Positions 1 through 7,784 of a stretch of 13,997 nucleotides of DNA are shown in pieces. This DNA comes from Bacillota bacterium. Lineage in GTDB: Bacteria > Bacillota > Clostridia > Oscillospirales > Ethanoligenentaceae. Positions within the stretch are counted from its first letter, which is position 1; every line of letters starts with the position of its first letter. The stretch is taken from contig JAEWAU010000073.1 in the NCBI GenBank assembly GCA_023391535.1, forward strand, positions 1 to 13,997, written 5' to 3'. Under the pieces are notes generated by a model, which saw only the letters and a list, made by a program, of their open reading frames with translations, ran no database searches and had not been told where the DNA came from. The position numbers and the translations under genes were made by a program.

Positions 1-3000
1 GCCAGCCGAGATGCCGCACATGTGCCGTGACCTGCACGCCGGGCGCGGCCGCGGCCTGGCGTGTAGCCAGCAGGTAAGTGCTGAAGTGCGTGGTGGAAAA
101 GGTCGCGGTGCCCGCCGCAAGATCAAAAATCGCGCCCATATCGGTATAGGCGCCGGTACCCGGATCGTACCAGAGGATGACGGGCGTCAGACCCGCGGCT
201 TGCGCGGCTTTCATCCGCGCGAGCTGGTCGGCCGTGAGCGCGACCGTCACCGTGGCGGGGCTGCCCAGCTGGTGAATCTCCGCGCCGCCGCTTGTAAGCC
301 GCAGGTCGAAGCCCGCGGCCACCGCCATGCCGGCGGGAGCCGACGCCTGCACCGCCGCGAGCGTGCCCGCAGGCGTGGTCATCTGCGAAACGGACGGGGC
401 GGCGCCGCCCGTCTGCGCGGCCGATTGCAGCGCGGAAACCGGCAGACTGACGGAAACCGGGCCCAGCACGAAGGTCAAATGATCCGAAGCGCTCAGGCCC
501 GAAAGGCTCGGCGCCTGCGCCGTATAGGCGCCCGAAGCGTCGGGCGCGCCCGCTGCGATGGGTTTGGACGGGTCCACCGTGGTGCCGCCCGAAGAAGCGG
601 CCGTGTTCACGGCGCGGATGTCGTCGAAATACATGGTGGAATCGACTTCCCAGGTGCCCGTGTGGCCGCTCGGCACGATGGTGTTGCACCAGATGCCGAA
701 GCGCGTGATTTTGGAGGGATCGAAGGTTCCGTTCTGCTTGCCCACGAATTCGCTGAACGGGATGGTGACAAGCTGCGGAGCAGTCTGCCCGGCAAGGCCG
801 GGAAGGTGAACCTCAAAATCCTCCGAGCCGCTGGTGATCTGAATAACCAGCTTCTGCGCGCAGCCGTCCGGCCTGATCCAGAACTGGATGGCGTTGTAAC
901 GAGTCCAATCCGCGTTCAGCGCCTTGGTGACGCCGGCGTAGCCCTCGCTTGCCTGCGCGGTGGAAATATCGTAGCGGAACGCAAGGCCCGAGCTGCCGGA
1001 CCGGTGTTCCGACGCGTCGGAAACAAGGGAGGCGGACGCGTTGCAGCCGGTGCCGTAATTATCGGTCCACGCCGCGGCGAGCAGGTCGCTCTGCCCGTAA
1101 TAGCTTTCAAAATCGTCCACGGAGGCGGGGTCCGCCGCGGGCGCGGCCATGTTGAACAGCACGGTGGGAAGGGTATCCACCACCGTATTGCCGAACATCA
1201 GGTCGATCTCCCCCACGGTTTGCCCGATGGAGGCAAGTTCCGGCACCGTCAGTGCGGCGGAGCAGACGCCCCCCTTTACCGGCGAAGCGGGCAGGGTCAA
1301 AACGGTGCCGCCCTCATGATTCTTTAGGACGAACGAGATATTTGCGGCCGCGCCGTACACATTCGCCGTGATAGTCGTCGCCGAAAGCACGCGGTCCATG
1401 GAAGAGGGCGACGTGATGTAGCCGTAAGCCGGTTTCGGCTCCGTCTGAACGCTCAGCGACCGGTAATCCGCCATTTCGTTGGCAAATACGGAACGCGGGT
1501 CGTTAAAGAAGCGCACGAAATCGTTCACCATCTCATGCCCGCGGGTAGCGCTCACCATATAGGGTTCGTAAAAGTTGGAATCCGACGTGCTGAAATCGGC
1601 CCACGTCATGAAATACGGTACGCCGGTTCCCGAAAGGGCGCTGAGCGCATGTTCAAACCAGTTCAAATCGAGGTTTCCGCTCGCCTTCATCCCGCTGATG
1701 CCGGTTTCGGAGCAGGCGCCGATTTTTCCGTGTTCGGCGGCGAGCTTGCTGACCAGGTTCGCGGTTTCGGTGAGGGACGACATCCACGGATCGTCCGCCG
1801 TGGGGTTGCTGTCGTACTGGTCAAACGCCATGACGTCCACAAAATCGTCGCCCGGGTAGCGCGCGAGGTAATCGGCCTCGCTGGCGAACGGTCCGTTCGG
1901 CGAATACACGTAAAGGAAATTGTGGACGTGGTCCGCGTCGCGCAGGTATTCCACCGTATACCGGTAGAGGTTCTTATACTGGCTCGGCGTGCAGGAGGAG
2001 GCGCCCCACCAGAACCAGCTGCCGTTGCATTCGTGGAACGGCCGGAACAGCACGGGGATGTTCTGCGCTTCGAGAAGATGGGCATAGTCTGCAATCATAT
2101 CGAGATACTGCCGGAACGCCGCGTTGACCGCGCTGCCCGGAGTCAGAATTCCCTCCACGACGTTGCCGCTTGTAACGTTCGGCGAATAGCCCGAAAGGTC
2201 GTATTTCCCGTTGACGAGGGGCTTTGCCGCCACGGCGGCAAAGTTCGGCATATGGGCCGAAAGGGTGAGGATCGCGCCTTTCTGCGCCGCCGCAATGCCG
2301 ATGTTCGCGGCGCCCTGCACGAGGTCGCCGTCCGCAGGGACGTTCGGATTGCTCGTATCCAGCTCCGCGCCGGTGAGCGAAAGGCCGTCGATGCCGAACA
2401 GGGCCGGATATTCGCCCGCCATGTCGTAAGTATCGGAATCGCTGCCGCCGGACCAGCCCACCTTGTGGTGGCTGTCGTTCTGGTGGCCGTAGAGCAGAAG
2501 GCCGCTCTTGCTCACTCCGGAAAGATAGGCGTCGAGATCGGACGTGCAGGAATCGGCGCCGTCGTCCGCCAACGTGACGGAGGAAGGCGTATTCAGCGAG
2601 GAAAGGCCGATTTGCGCCTTCGTGGCAGCGGGCGTTTCCGTGCGCGTAACGTAGCCGTCCGGCACGGCAGCCTGCGAAAGGTCGATGTTGTCGATGTAGA
2701 GGCTGCCCTTATAATCGGTGCCGCTGCCCACGATGCTCAGCGTGAGGCTGGTTGCGGGCAGGGTCTGGGCGGCGATTGGAATGCTGGTGGTCGCCTTTTT
2801 ATAACCGCCGCCCGCGTCCGCGGCCTTGGAAAAATCGATGGCCGCATAATTGCCGTAGCCGCCGGATGAATTTCCAAGAAATGCTTTCGTCTGGAACGAG
2901 CCGGTCGTCATATCCGAAGGATTGTAATAGAGATCGAAGGTCAGCAGATTGTAGCCCGTCATGGGCACGGCGCTTCCCCCGCCGACGGTAGCCTCGATGT

Positions 3001-3862
3001 TGTTCTGAATCTTGACCTCGCTCCAGTTCGAGCCCGCGTCGGGGGTGTAATCGACGCCGAGCGCAAGAGCCCCGGAGCCGAAGTCCGAAGCGTAGCCGAG
3101 CGAAAGACTTTTCTCATTCGTATAGCTGTAAACGCCCCCGAGGCTCCAGTTCGCCGCGCCGGCCGCGGCGTCGTTAAAATTCCACAGAAGCGGGGCGGCC
3201 GGAGTGCCGTAAGCGCCGCCCGGGCCGGAGGAAGCGGCCGGAGGCGTCATCACGATGTTGTCGATGTAAAGATCGCCGGTGTAGGTACAATCGAAACCCG
3301 TGATTTGGAGGATGAACGAATCGATGGTCGCGTCGACCGCCTTCGGAAAGGTGGCCGAGCAGGACGCGACGGAATACCCGTTGTCCTCGCTCTTGAAGTC
3401 CGACGCGCCGAGCTGGCCGATGCCGCCTTGGTTCCATTGCCAGCCGCTGCCGTCCTTGACGACCGGCACATACTTGATCTGGCCGCCGAATGAAACGGAA
3501 TCGGTGGGGGCGATCAGGTCGAAGGTCACGGTCGCCCCGGCATCCGCCGCCGGAGTCGCCGTATCGGCGGGCGTGAAGTCGAACTCGTGCATGTTGGAGG
3601 TCCAGTCGTCCGTGCCGTCAAAATGGGTGGGGAACTCAAGCGCGTTGCTCCCGTTCGCCTGCGCGATGGAAACGTCGCTCAGGGCAAGGCTCCCGCCGCT
3701 CACGGCGGACGGAAGCGAACCGTCGGAGGACTCGAAGTCGTTTGTATACAGAGTGGATGCCGCCGCAGCCGCCTTTGCCGCGGGTTCCCATGCCAGAGAA
3801 GATGCAAGGAGGGAAATGCTGAGCACATACGCCATTGGTTTCAGCCATTTTCGGGTTTTCAT
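1..3862 (-). CDS. Secreted multidomain GH26 endo-beta-1,4-mannanase with ChW repeat, 3' end off the window
   Basis: Partial gene: 1287 codons are visible without a stop. The ATG at 3862 follows GAAGGAGAG and begins a signal peptide (KTRKWLK, then a hydrophobic stretch to about residue 26; likely cleavage near AKA, 29-31). Residues about 36-205 and 225-396 are two related beta-sandwich modules sharing the ending LYIDNI (198-203, 388-393); they resemble mannan-binding CBM27/CBM23. The GH26 domain is about 412-800: LLLYGHQND at its start, the acid/base in FRPFHE (E611) and the nucleophile in CSETG (E719), 108 residues apart as in Cellvibrio Man26A. An Ig-like stretch follows (about 812-905), then a CBM11/CIA30-like module (about 915-1085, DDFESYYG, FWIRPDGC), a surface-protein beta domain ending THFSTYLLA, and at 1276-1287 VQVTAHVRHLGW, which matches the clostridial hydrophobic (ChW) repeat. 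Expected role: extracellular cutting of mannan. GH26 is firm; the binding-module families are by eye. Confidence 0.95.
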   Translation of the reverse strand, partial: MKTRKWLKPMAYVLSISLLASSLAWEPAAKAAAAASTLYTNDFESSDGSLPSAVSGGSLALSDVSIAQANGSNALEFPTHFDGTDDWTSNMHEFDFTPADTATPAADAGATVTFDLIAPTDSVSFGGQIKYVPVVKDGSGWQWNQGGIGQLGASDFKSEDNGYSVASCSATFPKAVDATIDSFILQITGFDCTYTGDLYIDNIVMTPPAASSGPGGAYGTPAAPLLWNFNDAAAGAANWSLGGVYSYTNEKSLSLGYASDFGSGALALGVDYTPDAGSNWSEVKIQNNIEATVGGGSAVPMTGYNLLTFDLYYNPSDMTTGSFQTKAFLGNSSGGYGNYAAIDFSKAADAGGGYKKATTSIPIAAQTLPATSLTLSIVGSGTDYKGSLYIDNIDLSQAAVPDGYVTRTETPAATKAQIGLSSLNTPSSVTLADDGADSCTSDLDAYLSGVSKSGLLLYGHQNDSHHKVGWSGGSDSDTYDMAGEYPALFGIDGLSLTGAELDTSNPNVPADGDLVQGAANIGIAAAQKGAILTLSAHMPNFAAVAAKPLVNGKYDLSGYSPNVTSGNVVEGILTPGSAVNAAFRQYLDMIADYAHLLEAQNIPVLFRPFHECNGSWFWWGASSCTPSQYKNLYRYTVEYLRDADHVHNFLYVYSPNGPFASEADYLARYPGDDFVDVMAFDQYDSNPTADDPWMSSLTETANLVSKLAAEHGKIGACSETGISGMKASGNLDLNWFEHALSALSGTGVPYFMTWADFSTSDSNFYEPYMVSATRGHEMVNDFVRFFNDPRSVFANEMADYRSLSVQTEPKPAYGYITSPSSMDRVLSATTITANVYGAAANISFVLKNHEGGTVLTLPASPVKGGVCSAALTVPELASIGQTVGEIDLMFGNTVVDTLPTVLFNMAAPAADPASVDDFESYYGQSDLLAAAWTDNYGTGCNASASLVSDASEHRSGSSGLAFRYDISTAQASEGYAGVTKALNADWTRYNAIQFWIRPDGCAQKLVIQITSGSEDFEVHLPGLAGQTAPQLVTIPFSEFVGKQNGTFDPSKITRFGIWCNTIVPSGHTGTWEVDSTMYFDDIRAVNTAASSGGTTVDPSKPIAAGAPDASGAYTAQAPSLSGLSASDHLTFVLGPVSVSLPVSALQSAAQTGGAAPSVSQMTTPAGTLAAVQASAPAGMAVAAGFDLRLTSGGAEIHQLGSPATVTVALTADQLARMKAAQAAGLTPVILWYDPGTGAYTDMGAIFDLAAGTATFSTTHFSTYLLATRQAAAAPGVQVTAHVRHLGW

Positions 3863-4138
3863 AAGCTGCTCTCCTTCTCTCATTCTGTCTTTCATCCTGT
3901 CTTTTTCGCAGTTTCGCCCCGCGGAATGCGCCGGGCGGACGAAAGGCTCTCGCACGGCGGCCATGCCCGCGGTCTGCGTTTCGGGCACGGCCGTGTTTCG
4001 GGCCAAGAGCGGCCGCCGCCGCCCTCTCCGCCCGCTTTTCCCGCGGGGCGGCTGCGAAATCTATCGGGGCGCTTTGCGCGGTTTGAAGCCGCACAAAACC
4101 TCCTCGCATCGGGAAGGGCGCCCTTTTCGCGCGCCTTC

Positions 4139-4188
4139 GCTCCGCTCCGGGCTTTGCCGGCGGGAACCGGAAGGCAAACGCGCGGAGC
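4139..4188. repeat. Nested inverted repeat in GH113-GH26 gap
   Basis: The outer arms GCTCCGC (4139-4145) and GCGGAGC (4182-4188) are perfect complements. Inside them TTTGCC (4153-4158) pairs with GGCAAA (4173-4178). The combined structure could fold in either strand's RNA. There is no T-run next to it, so it is not a standard terminator; a processing or stability element is possible. Confidence 0.45.
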
Positions 4189-4311
4189 AAAGCGCAAAAA
4201 GGGTGCGGCAAAACCGGCCGCCCTCGCCGGCGTTTGCGCCAAAGCGCACGCGCGGGAGGATCAGCCGAAAGAGCGCCGAAGCGCCGTTATCTATGGCGGC
4301 CCGCATTTTCC

Positions 4312-4339
4312 GCACGCCGCGTCTCTGGCCGCGGCGTGC
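4312..4339 (-). terminator. Perfect 10-bp hairpin at GH113 stop, no T-tract
   Basis: GCACGCCGCG (4312-4321) and CGCGGCGTGC (4330-4339) are exact complements around an 8-base loop, and the stem abuts the TGA stop of the GH113 gene. On the minus strand it is followed by GGAAAATGCGG, not a T-run, so it lacks the hallmark of an intrinsic terminator. It may be a 3'-end stabiliser or an attenuator lowering read-through into the mannanase gene. The hairpin is seen; the role is inferred. Confidence 0.4.
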
Positions 4340-5269
4340 TCAGCCGCCGGTATAAAACTCACGCACCGCCGCTTCGGCGGGCTTTGCATATATGCCGTAT
4401 CCGCTGTCGCGCGCGGCCTCTTCGGGAGCGTAGCGCCGCTCGGGCCAATCCCACAGCGCATAGCCGCTCACCCAAGGGCGGCGGGCGGTGTGCGCGAACA
4501 TTTCCCGGTACCAGCGCTCCTGCTCGGCGGGGTCCGGCGGCGTGCTCCGCGTCCAGTCGTTCGGAACGGCGCCGGCGCCTTGCGCCGACATACACCCGGT
4601 TTCCGCAAAAAAGAACGGTTTTCCGAAACGCCTAACCACCTCTTCGATACGGTCGAGCTGCGGCTCCCAGCCGCCCAGAGGATAATATCCGCTCGAAGAG
4701 ATCACGTCGACGCAGTCCCACCACGCGACGCGGTCCTCCTGGTATTTATCGGTGTTATAGCTCACGGGGCCGCCGTATTCTTCGCGCACGCGCGCGATCA
4801 GCGCGCGCCACTGCGCCTCGCGCCGCTGCGCCATCACCATCTCGCAGCCGGCAATAAACAAAACGCACCCCGTTTTCTGCGCGAGGGCGGCGTAATGCGT
4901 CATGAACCGCGTGTGGGATTCGAACCAGTTCGCCCAGCACGGTTCGCCGGGGACATCCTCGTCAAAAAAGTTGATGAACGCGCGCCACACCCCGTTCGCA
5001 CAGTTCACGGTGGGCTTTAAAATCACCCGCAGTCCGATGGATTGCGCAAAGCGGATCATCTCGCACAGCTCGGAATCCGCATAGGTGCCCGGGCCGTCGA
5101 AGACGATCGTTTCCGACTGCGGCGTTTTCTGGATGCCGGAGGGAGCCAGCACGACGTGCGTCGCCCCCGTGCGCTCCCGCATCCGTTTCAGGTTCTCGCG
5201 GGCCTCCGGCGCGGCGAGCGTCCCCCGCCGGCCGAATGGCTGAAAGGTGATGCCTTTGATCGGTTCCAT
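4340..5269 (-). CDS. GH113 beta-1,4-mannanase / exo-mannosidase, cytoplasmic
   Basis: A 309-residue TIM-barrel glycosidase with no signal peptide, so intracellular. It begins KGITFQPFGRRG, typical of the first strand of GH113. The likely acid/base is E143 (FIAGCEM) and the likely nucleophile E223 (FFFAETG), 80 residues apart, the same spacing as E151/E231 in Alicyclobacillus ManA. Aromatic residues near the site (W183, W184, YY at 195-196, W272, W275) fit sugar binding. The start is supported by AAGGGGGG upstream, 41 bp after the stop of the mannosylglucose phosphorylase gene, so it is probably in the same operon. In Roseburia a cytoplasmic GH113 releases mannose from the reducing end of mannooligosaccharides, and that role fits here. 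Exo versus endo action cannot be decided from sequence. Confidence 0.88.
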   Translation of the reverse strand: MEPIKGITFQPFGRRGTLAAPEARENLKRMRERTGATHVVLAPSGIQKTPQSETIVFDGPGTYADSELCEMIRFAQSIGLRVILKPTVNCANGVWRAFINFFDEDVPGEPCWANWFESHTRFMTHYAALAQKTGCVLFIAGCEMVMAQRREAQWRALIARVREEYGGPVSYNTDKYQEDRVAWWDCVDVISSSGYYPLGGWEPQLDRIEEVVRRFGKPFFFAETGCMSAQGAGAVPNDWTRSTPPDPAEQERWYREMFAHTARRPWVSGYALWDWPERRYAPEEAARDSGYGIYAKPAEAAVREFYTGG

Positions 5270-5310
5270 GCTTCCGCCCCCCTTCTATCGGTACACGCGG
5301 CCGCAAAGCC

Positions 5311-6495
5311 TCATCGGGAACTCTTTTCGCGTTCGAGCAGCTCCCGGTTGCGGCGTATGAGCGCGTAGCGCTGCGCGACGCAGTAGCGCGAGCGAAGCGC
5401 ATCCGACGGCGTGTGCAGCACGTAGTCGAGCAAGCGCTCCACCGTGGTGGAGAGCACATGCAGGCGCGTGTCGCTGGAGGCGTAGTATACGTACACATTG
5501 CCGTCGCCGTCCGCGACGGCGCCGTTTGTAAACACCACGTTTGAAACGTCGCCCACGCGCTCCTCCCCCAAGGGCGCGAGAAAATACCCGCCCGGCTCGG
5601 CGATGATGCGCCACGGCTCGTCTTTATCCGCGAGGAACGCGTAGAGCACATACCGCAGCCCCGCCGCCGTGCTGCGCACGCCGTGCGCGATGTGCAGCCA
5701 GCCCTTTTCCGTGAGGATGGGCACCGCGCCCGCGCCGTTCTTTTCCTCCGTAACCGTGTGAAACCGCCGCGGGCTCACGATGCGCTCCTCTTCGATCACC
5801 GCGTGGCGGATATCCGCGCAAAGGCCGAACCCGATGCCCCCGCCCGAGCCGGTGGAGAGAAATCCATCCATCGGGCGGGTGTAGAACGCGTATTGCCCGT
5901 TCACAAAGCGCGGATGCAGCACCACATTGCGCTGCTGGGGGGAATCCCGCGTCACGAGATTGTCGAGCCGCTCCCAGTGATCGAGATCTTTGGTGCGCAC
6001 GATGCCCGCCGCGGCCACCGCCGCGGAAAGGTCGCCGGAGGTTCTGTCCTTGCTTTCCGAACAGAACACGCCGTAAATCCAGCCGTCCTCGTGTTGCGTC
6101 AGGCGCATATCGTAGACGTCCGCCTCTCCGGGGCAGGTATCCGGCAGCTCCACCGGGTACTCCCGGAACCGGAAGCCCTGCACGGGGGAATCGCTTTCCG
6201 CCACGCCGAAGAATGATTTGCGGTCCGCGCCCTCGATGCGCGCCACCAGCATATATTTTTCGCCCAGACGCAGGGCGCCTGCGTTGAACGTGGAATTTAC
6301 CGCCAGGCGTTCCTCAAAAAGCGGGTTGGTTTCCGCGTCCAGATCGTACCGCCAGGTGAGCGGGATCATCTCGCGCGTCAGCACCGGATTTTCCCAGCGT
6401 GTGGTAACGCCGTTGTACCGCTCCTGCGGGCGGTTGCGGCGCGTCAGCAGCTCCTCCTGCTTTTCAAGCTCCCGGTAGTAATGCTCATGTATCAT
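5311..6495 (-). CDS. GH130_1 4-O-beta-D-mannosyl-D-glucose phosphorylase
   Basis: A 394-residue cytoplasmic five-bladed propeller enzyme. It splits beta-1,4-mannosyl-glucose with phosphate to alpha-mannose 1-phosphate and glucose (EC 2.4.1.281). Subfamily GH130_1 is indicated by the length (about 390 residues in the Bacteroides fragilis enzyme), the N-terminal helical extension, NSTFNAGA (67-74), and ADVYDMRLTQHEDGW (125-139), in which D129 is the likely proton donor matching D131 of B. fragilis. HPRFVNGQYAFYTRP and GAGAVPILTEKGWLHIAHG carry expected phosphate and sugar contacts. The ATG lies inside the end of the epimerase gene (11-bp overlap, ATGATACATGA), with TGAGGAGAG just upstream, which points to translational coupling. 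That pairing makes sense because the epimerase makes its substrate. The alternative, a GH130_2 specificity, is much less likely. Confidence 0.9.
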   Translation of the reverse strand: MIHEHYYRELEKQEELLTRRNRPQERYNGVTTRWENPVLTREMIPLTWRYDLDAETNPLFEERLAVNSTFNAGALRLGEKYMLVARIEGADRKSFFGVAESDSPVQGFRFREYPVELPDTCPGEADVYDMRLTQHEDGWIYGVFCSESKDRTSGDLSAAVAAAGIVRTKDLDHWERLDNLVTRDSPQQRNVVLHPRFVNGQYAFYTRPMDGFLSTGSGGGIGFGLCADIRHAVIEEERIVSPRRFHTVTEEKNGAGAVPILTEKGWLHIAHGVRSTAAGLRYVLYAFLADKDEPWRIIAEPGGYFLAPLGEERVGDVSNVVFTNGAVADGDGNVYVYYASSDTRLHVLSTTVERLLDYVLHTPSDALRSRYCVAQRYALIRRNRELLEREKSSR

Positions 6496-7660
6496 CGCGG
6501 ACTCTCCTCATCACTTCCATGCACATACGCCCGTTGTGGTAGGGGCATTTCCACGGCTCCACAATAGGGCGACCCGCAACGGGCTTCCCGTCGTCCCCCA
6601 CTTCCCAGAACCACTCGGAGCCGGGGCGCGGGTCTTTCAGATGCGCTTCGATATACTTCCAGATCTCCTGAGCGGCCTCGCGGTATTCGGTGTGCTCCGG
6701 CTCCTTTTCCCATGCGTGGAGGAAGCCCAGCACGCCCTCCGCCTGCACCCACCACACGCGGTTCTTGTTTTCCGCGCCGCGGTCGCACTCGTTCCAGAGC
6801 GAGCCGCCGTGGAACGCCGTGCGGTAAACCTCTGCGGCCAGCGCCTGCGTCACGGGCGAAAGCCGCGCCGAAAGCTCCGGGTCGCCCAGCAGCGAACAGC
6901 CCCAGTCCATCAGCCAGGAGGTTTCGATGTCGTGCCCATAGGAATGCAGGTCCAGAATACTGTGCAGCTCCCGGTCGAAAAACACCTCCTGCCGGCGTTT
7001 TTCCGGATTGTAGATTTTGCTTAAAAAGGTTTCGATAATCTTCCGGAGGCTTTGGCCCACCTCCGTGTCGCACGTGGCGCGGTACAGCCCGGAATAGCCC
7101 TCGAACACATGCAGCAGCGTGTTCATCGTCTTTTCCGCGAGCACGCCGTTTTCCGAAAGCTTGTCGTTTGGCGCGGGGCGGAACCTCCGGTCGAACGCCT
7201 CGAGGTAGCCAATCTCGTCGGTGCAGCGCTCCTCGATGAGCCGGTACAGCCCGCGCGCGAGCGCAATGGCCCCCGCGTCGCCGCTCGCCTCGTAATACGC
7301 CGAAAGCGCGTAAACGGCGAACGCCTGGTTGTAGGTGTGCTTGGTGGTATCGGCCGGGCGTCCGCCGCTGTCCACGCTCCAGAACACCCCGCCGTATTCG
7401 GAATCAAAGCAGCAGTCGCGCACGAACAAATAGGCGTGCCGCGCCTCCTCGAGCAGGTCGTTTCGGCGCAGCGTCAAGTACGCCGTGGAGAAAAACCAAA
7501 GGATGCGGCTGTGGAGGATGCAGCCCTTTTCGGCCTGCCGGTTCACCCGTAAGTCGTAATCCACATATCCGTAATAGCCGCCGCGCGCGTCGTCCCGCAG
7601 GCCTTTCCAGAACGGGATGAGCGTATCGGTCAGCATCGTTTTCGCTTTCTGAGCCAGCAT
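6485..7660 (-). CDS. Cellobiose 2-epimerase (AGE family)
   Basis: A 391-residue (alpha/alpha)6-barrel epimerase that converts the reducing-end mannose of beta-1,4-mannobiose to glucose (and cellobiose to glucosyl-mannose), EC 5.1.3.11. The three histidines needed in the Ruminococcus albus enzyme (H184, H243, H374) are at 184 (TLLHVFEGY), 243 (SYGHDIE) and 375 (CPYHNGR). Other signatures are SRILWFF (51-57), KHTYNQAFAVYAL (107-119), RVWWVQAEG (301-309) and EWFWEVGDDGKP (349-360). N-acylglucosamine 2-epimerase, the sister family, would differ in these tryptophan-rich motifs. The start is supported by TAAGGAG shortly before the ATG. It lies between the two GH130 genes, 124 bp after one and overlapping the other, the arrangement expected for the mannobiose to mannosylglucose step. 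Confidence 0.93.
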   Translation of the reverse strand: MLAQKAKTMLTDTLIPFWKGLRDDARGGYYGYVDYDLRVNRQAEKGCILHSRILWFFSTAYLTLRRNDLLEEARHAYLFVRDCCFDSEYGGVFWSVDSGGRPADTTKHTYNQAFAVYALSAYYEASGDAGAIALARGLYRLIEERCTDEIGYLEAFDRRFRPAPNDKLSENGVLAEKTMNTLLHVFEGYSGLYRATCDTEVGQSLRKIIETFLSKIYNPEKRRQEVFFDRELHSILDLHSYGHDIETSWLMDWGCSLLGDPELSARLSPVTQALAAEVYRTAFHGGSLWNECDRGAENKNRVWWVQAEGVLGFLHAWEKEPEHTEYREAAQEIWKYIEAHLKDPRPGSEWFWEVGDDGKPVAGRPIVEPWKCPYHNGRMCMEVMRRVRDDT

Positions 7661-7705
7661 GGAATCTCCTTAAAACCTATCCGCAAATTGTTCGGGGCAG
7701 GTTTT

Positions 7706-7721
7706 GCGGCAAATTTGCCGC
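7706..7721. promoter_or_regulatory. Perfect 16-bp palindrome upstream of epimerase gene
   Basis: GCGGCAAATTTGCCGC reads the same on both strands. It sits in the 124-bp gap between the GH130_2 stop and the epimerase start, 45 bp before the ATG. It could be an operator, or in RNA a hairpin with a minimal loop. It is followed on the minus strand by AAAACCTGCC, so it is not a normal terminator. Its centre is AT, unlike the central CG usual for LacI-family operators. Function is unknown. Confidence 0.4.
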
Positions 7722-7784
7722 CCTTCCTCCTCCGGCCTGGTTGATAGACAGGTTCTTACTTTTTCGCGTGCGAATGAGCGGCGT

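Larger units (their letters stand above)
3863..4339. other. 477-bp G+C-rich, hairpin-rich intergenic region
   Basis: No gene can be supported here. The open frames crossing it are low-complexity, arginine- and proline-rich translations without ribosome sites and are read as shadows of base composition. It separates GH113 from the GH26 gene. Visible structure: a perfect 10-bp hairpin directly after the GH113 stop (4312-4339), a nested inverted repeat at 4139-4188, and a short imperfect direct repeat just before the GH26 ribosome site (GACAGGATGAAA then GACAGAATGAGA on the minus strand). I see no convincing -10/-35 pair, so whether the GH26 gene has its own promoter or is read through from the operon cannot be told. 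Confidence 0.6.

Noticed and set aside
11..1327. 438-codon open frame on the plus strand
   Set aside because: It lies entirely opposite the GH26 gene; its translation is arginine- and glycine-rich with no recognisable family. The same applies to the plus-strand frames at 1535-2869 and 3587-5020.
4061..4315. Small minus-strand frames in the GH113-GH26 gap as possible genes
   Set aside because: No ribosome sites and arginine/proline/alanine-rich low-complexity products; several frames are open at once, as expected from very high G+C.
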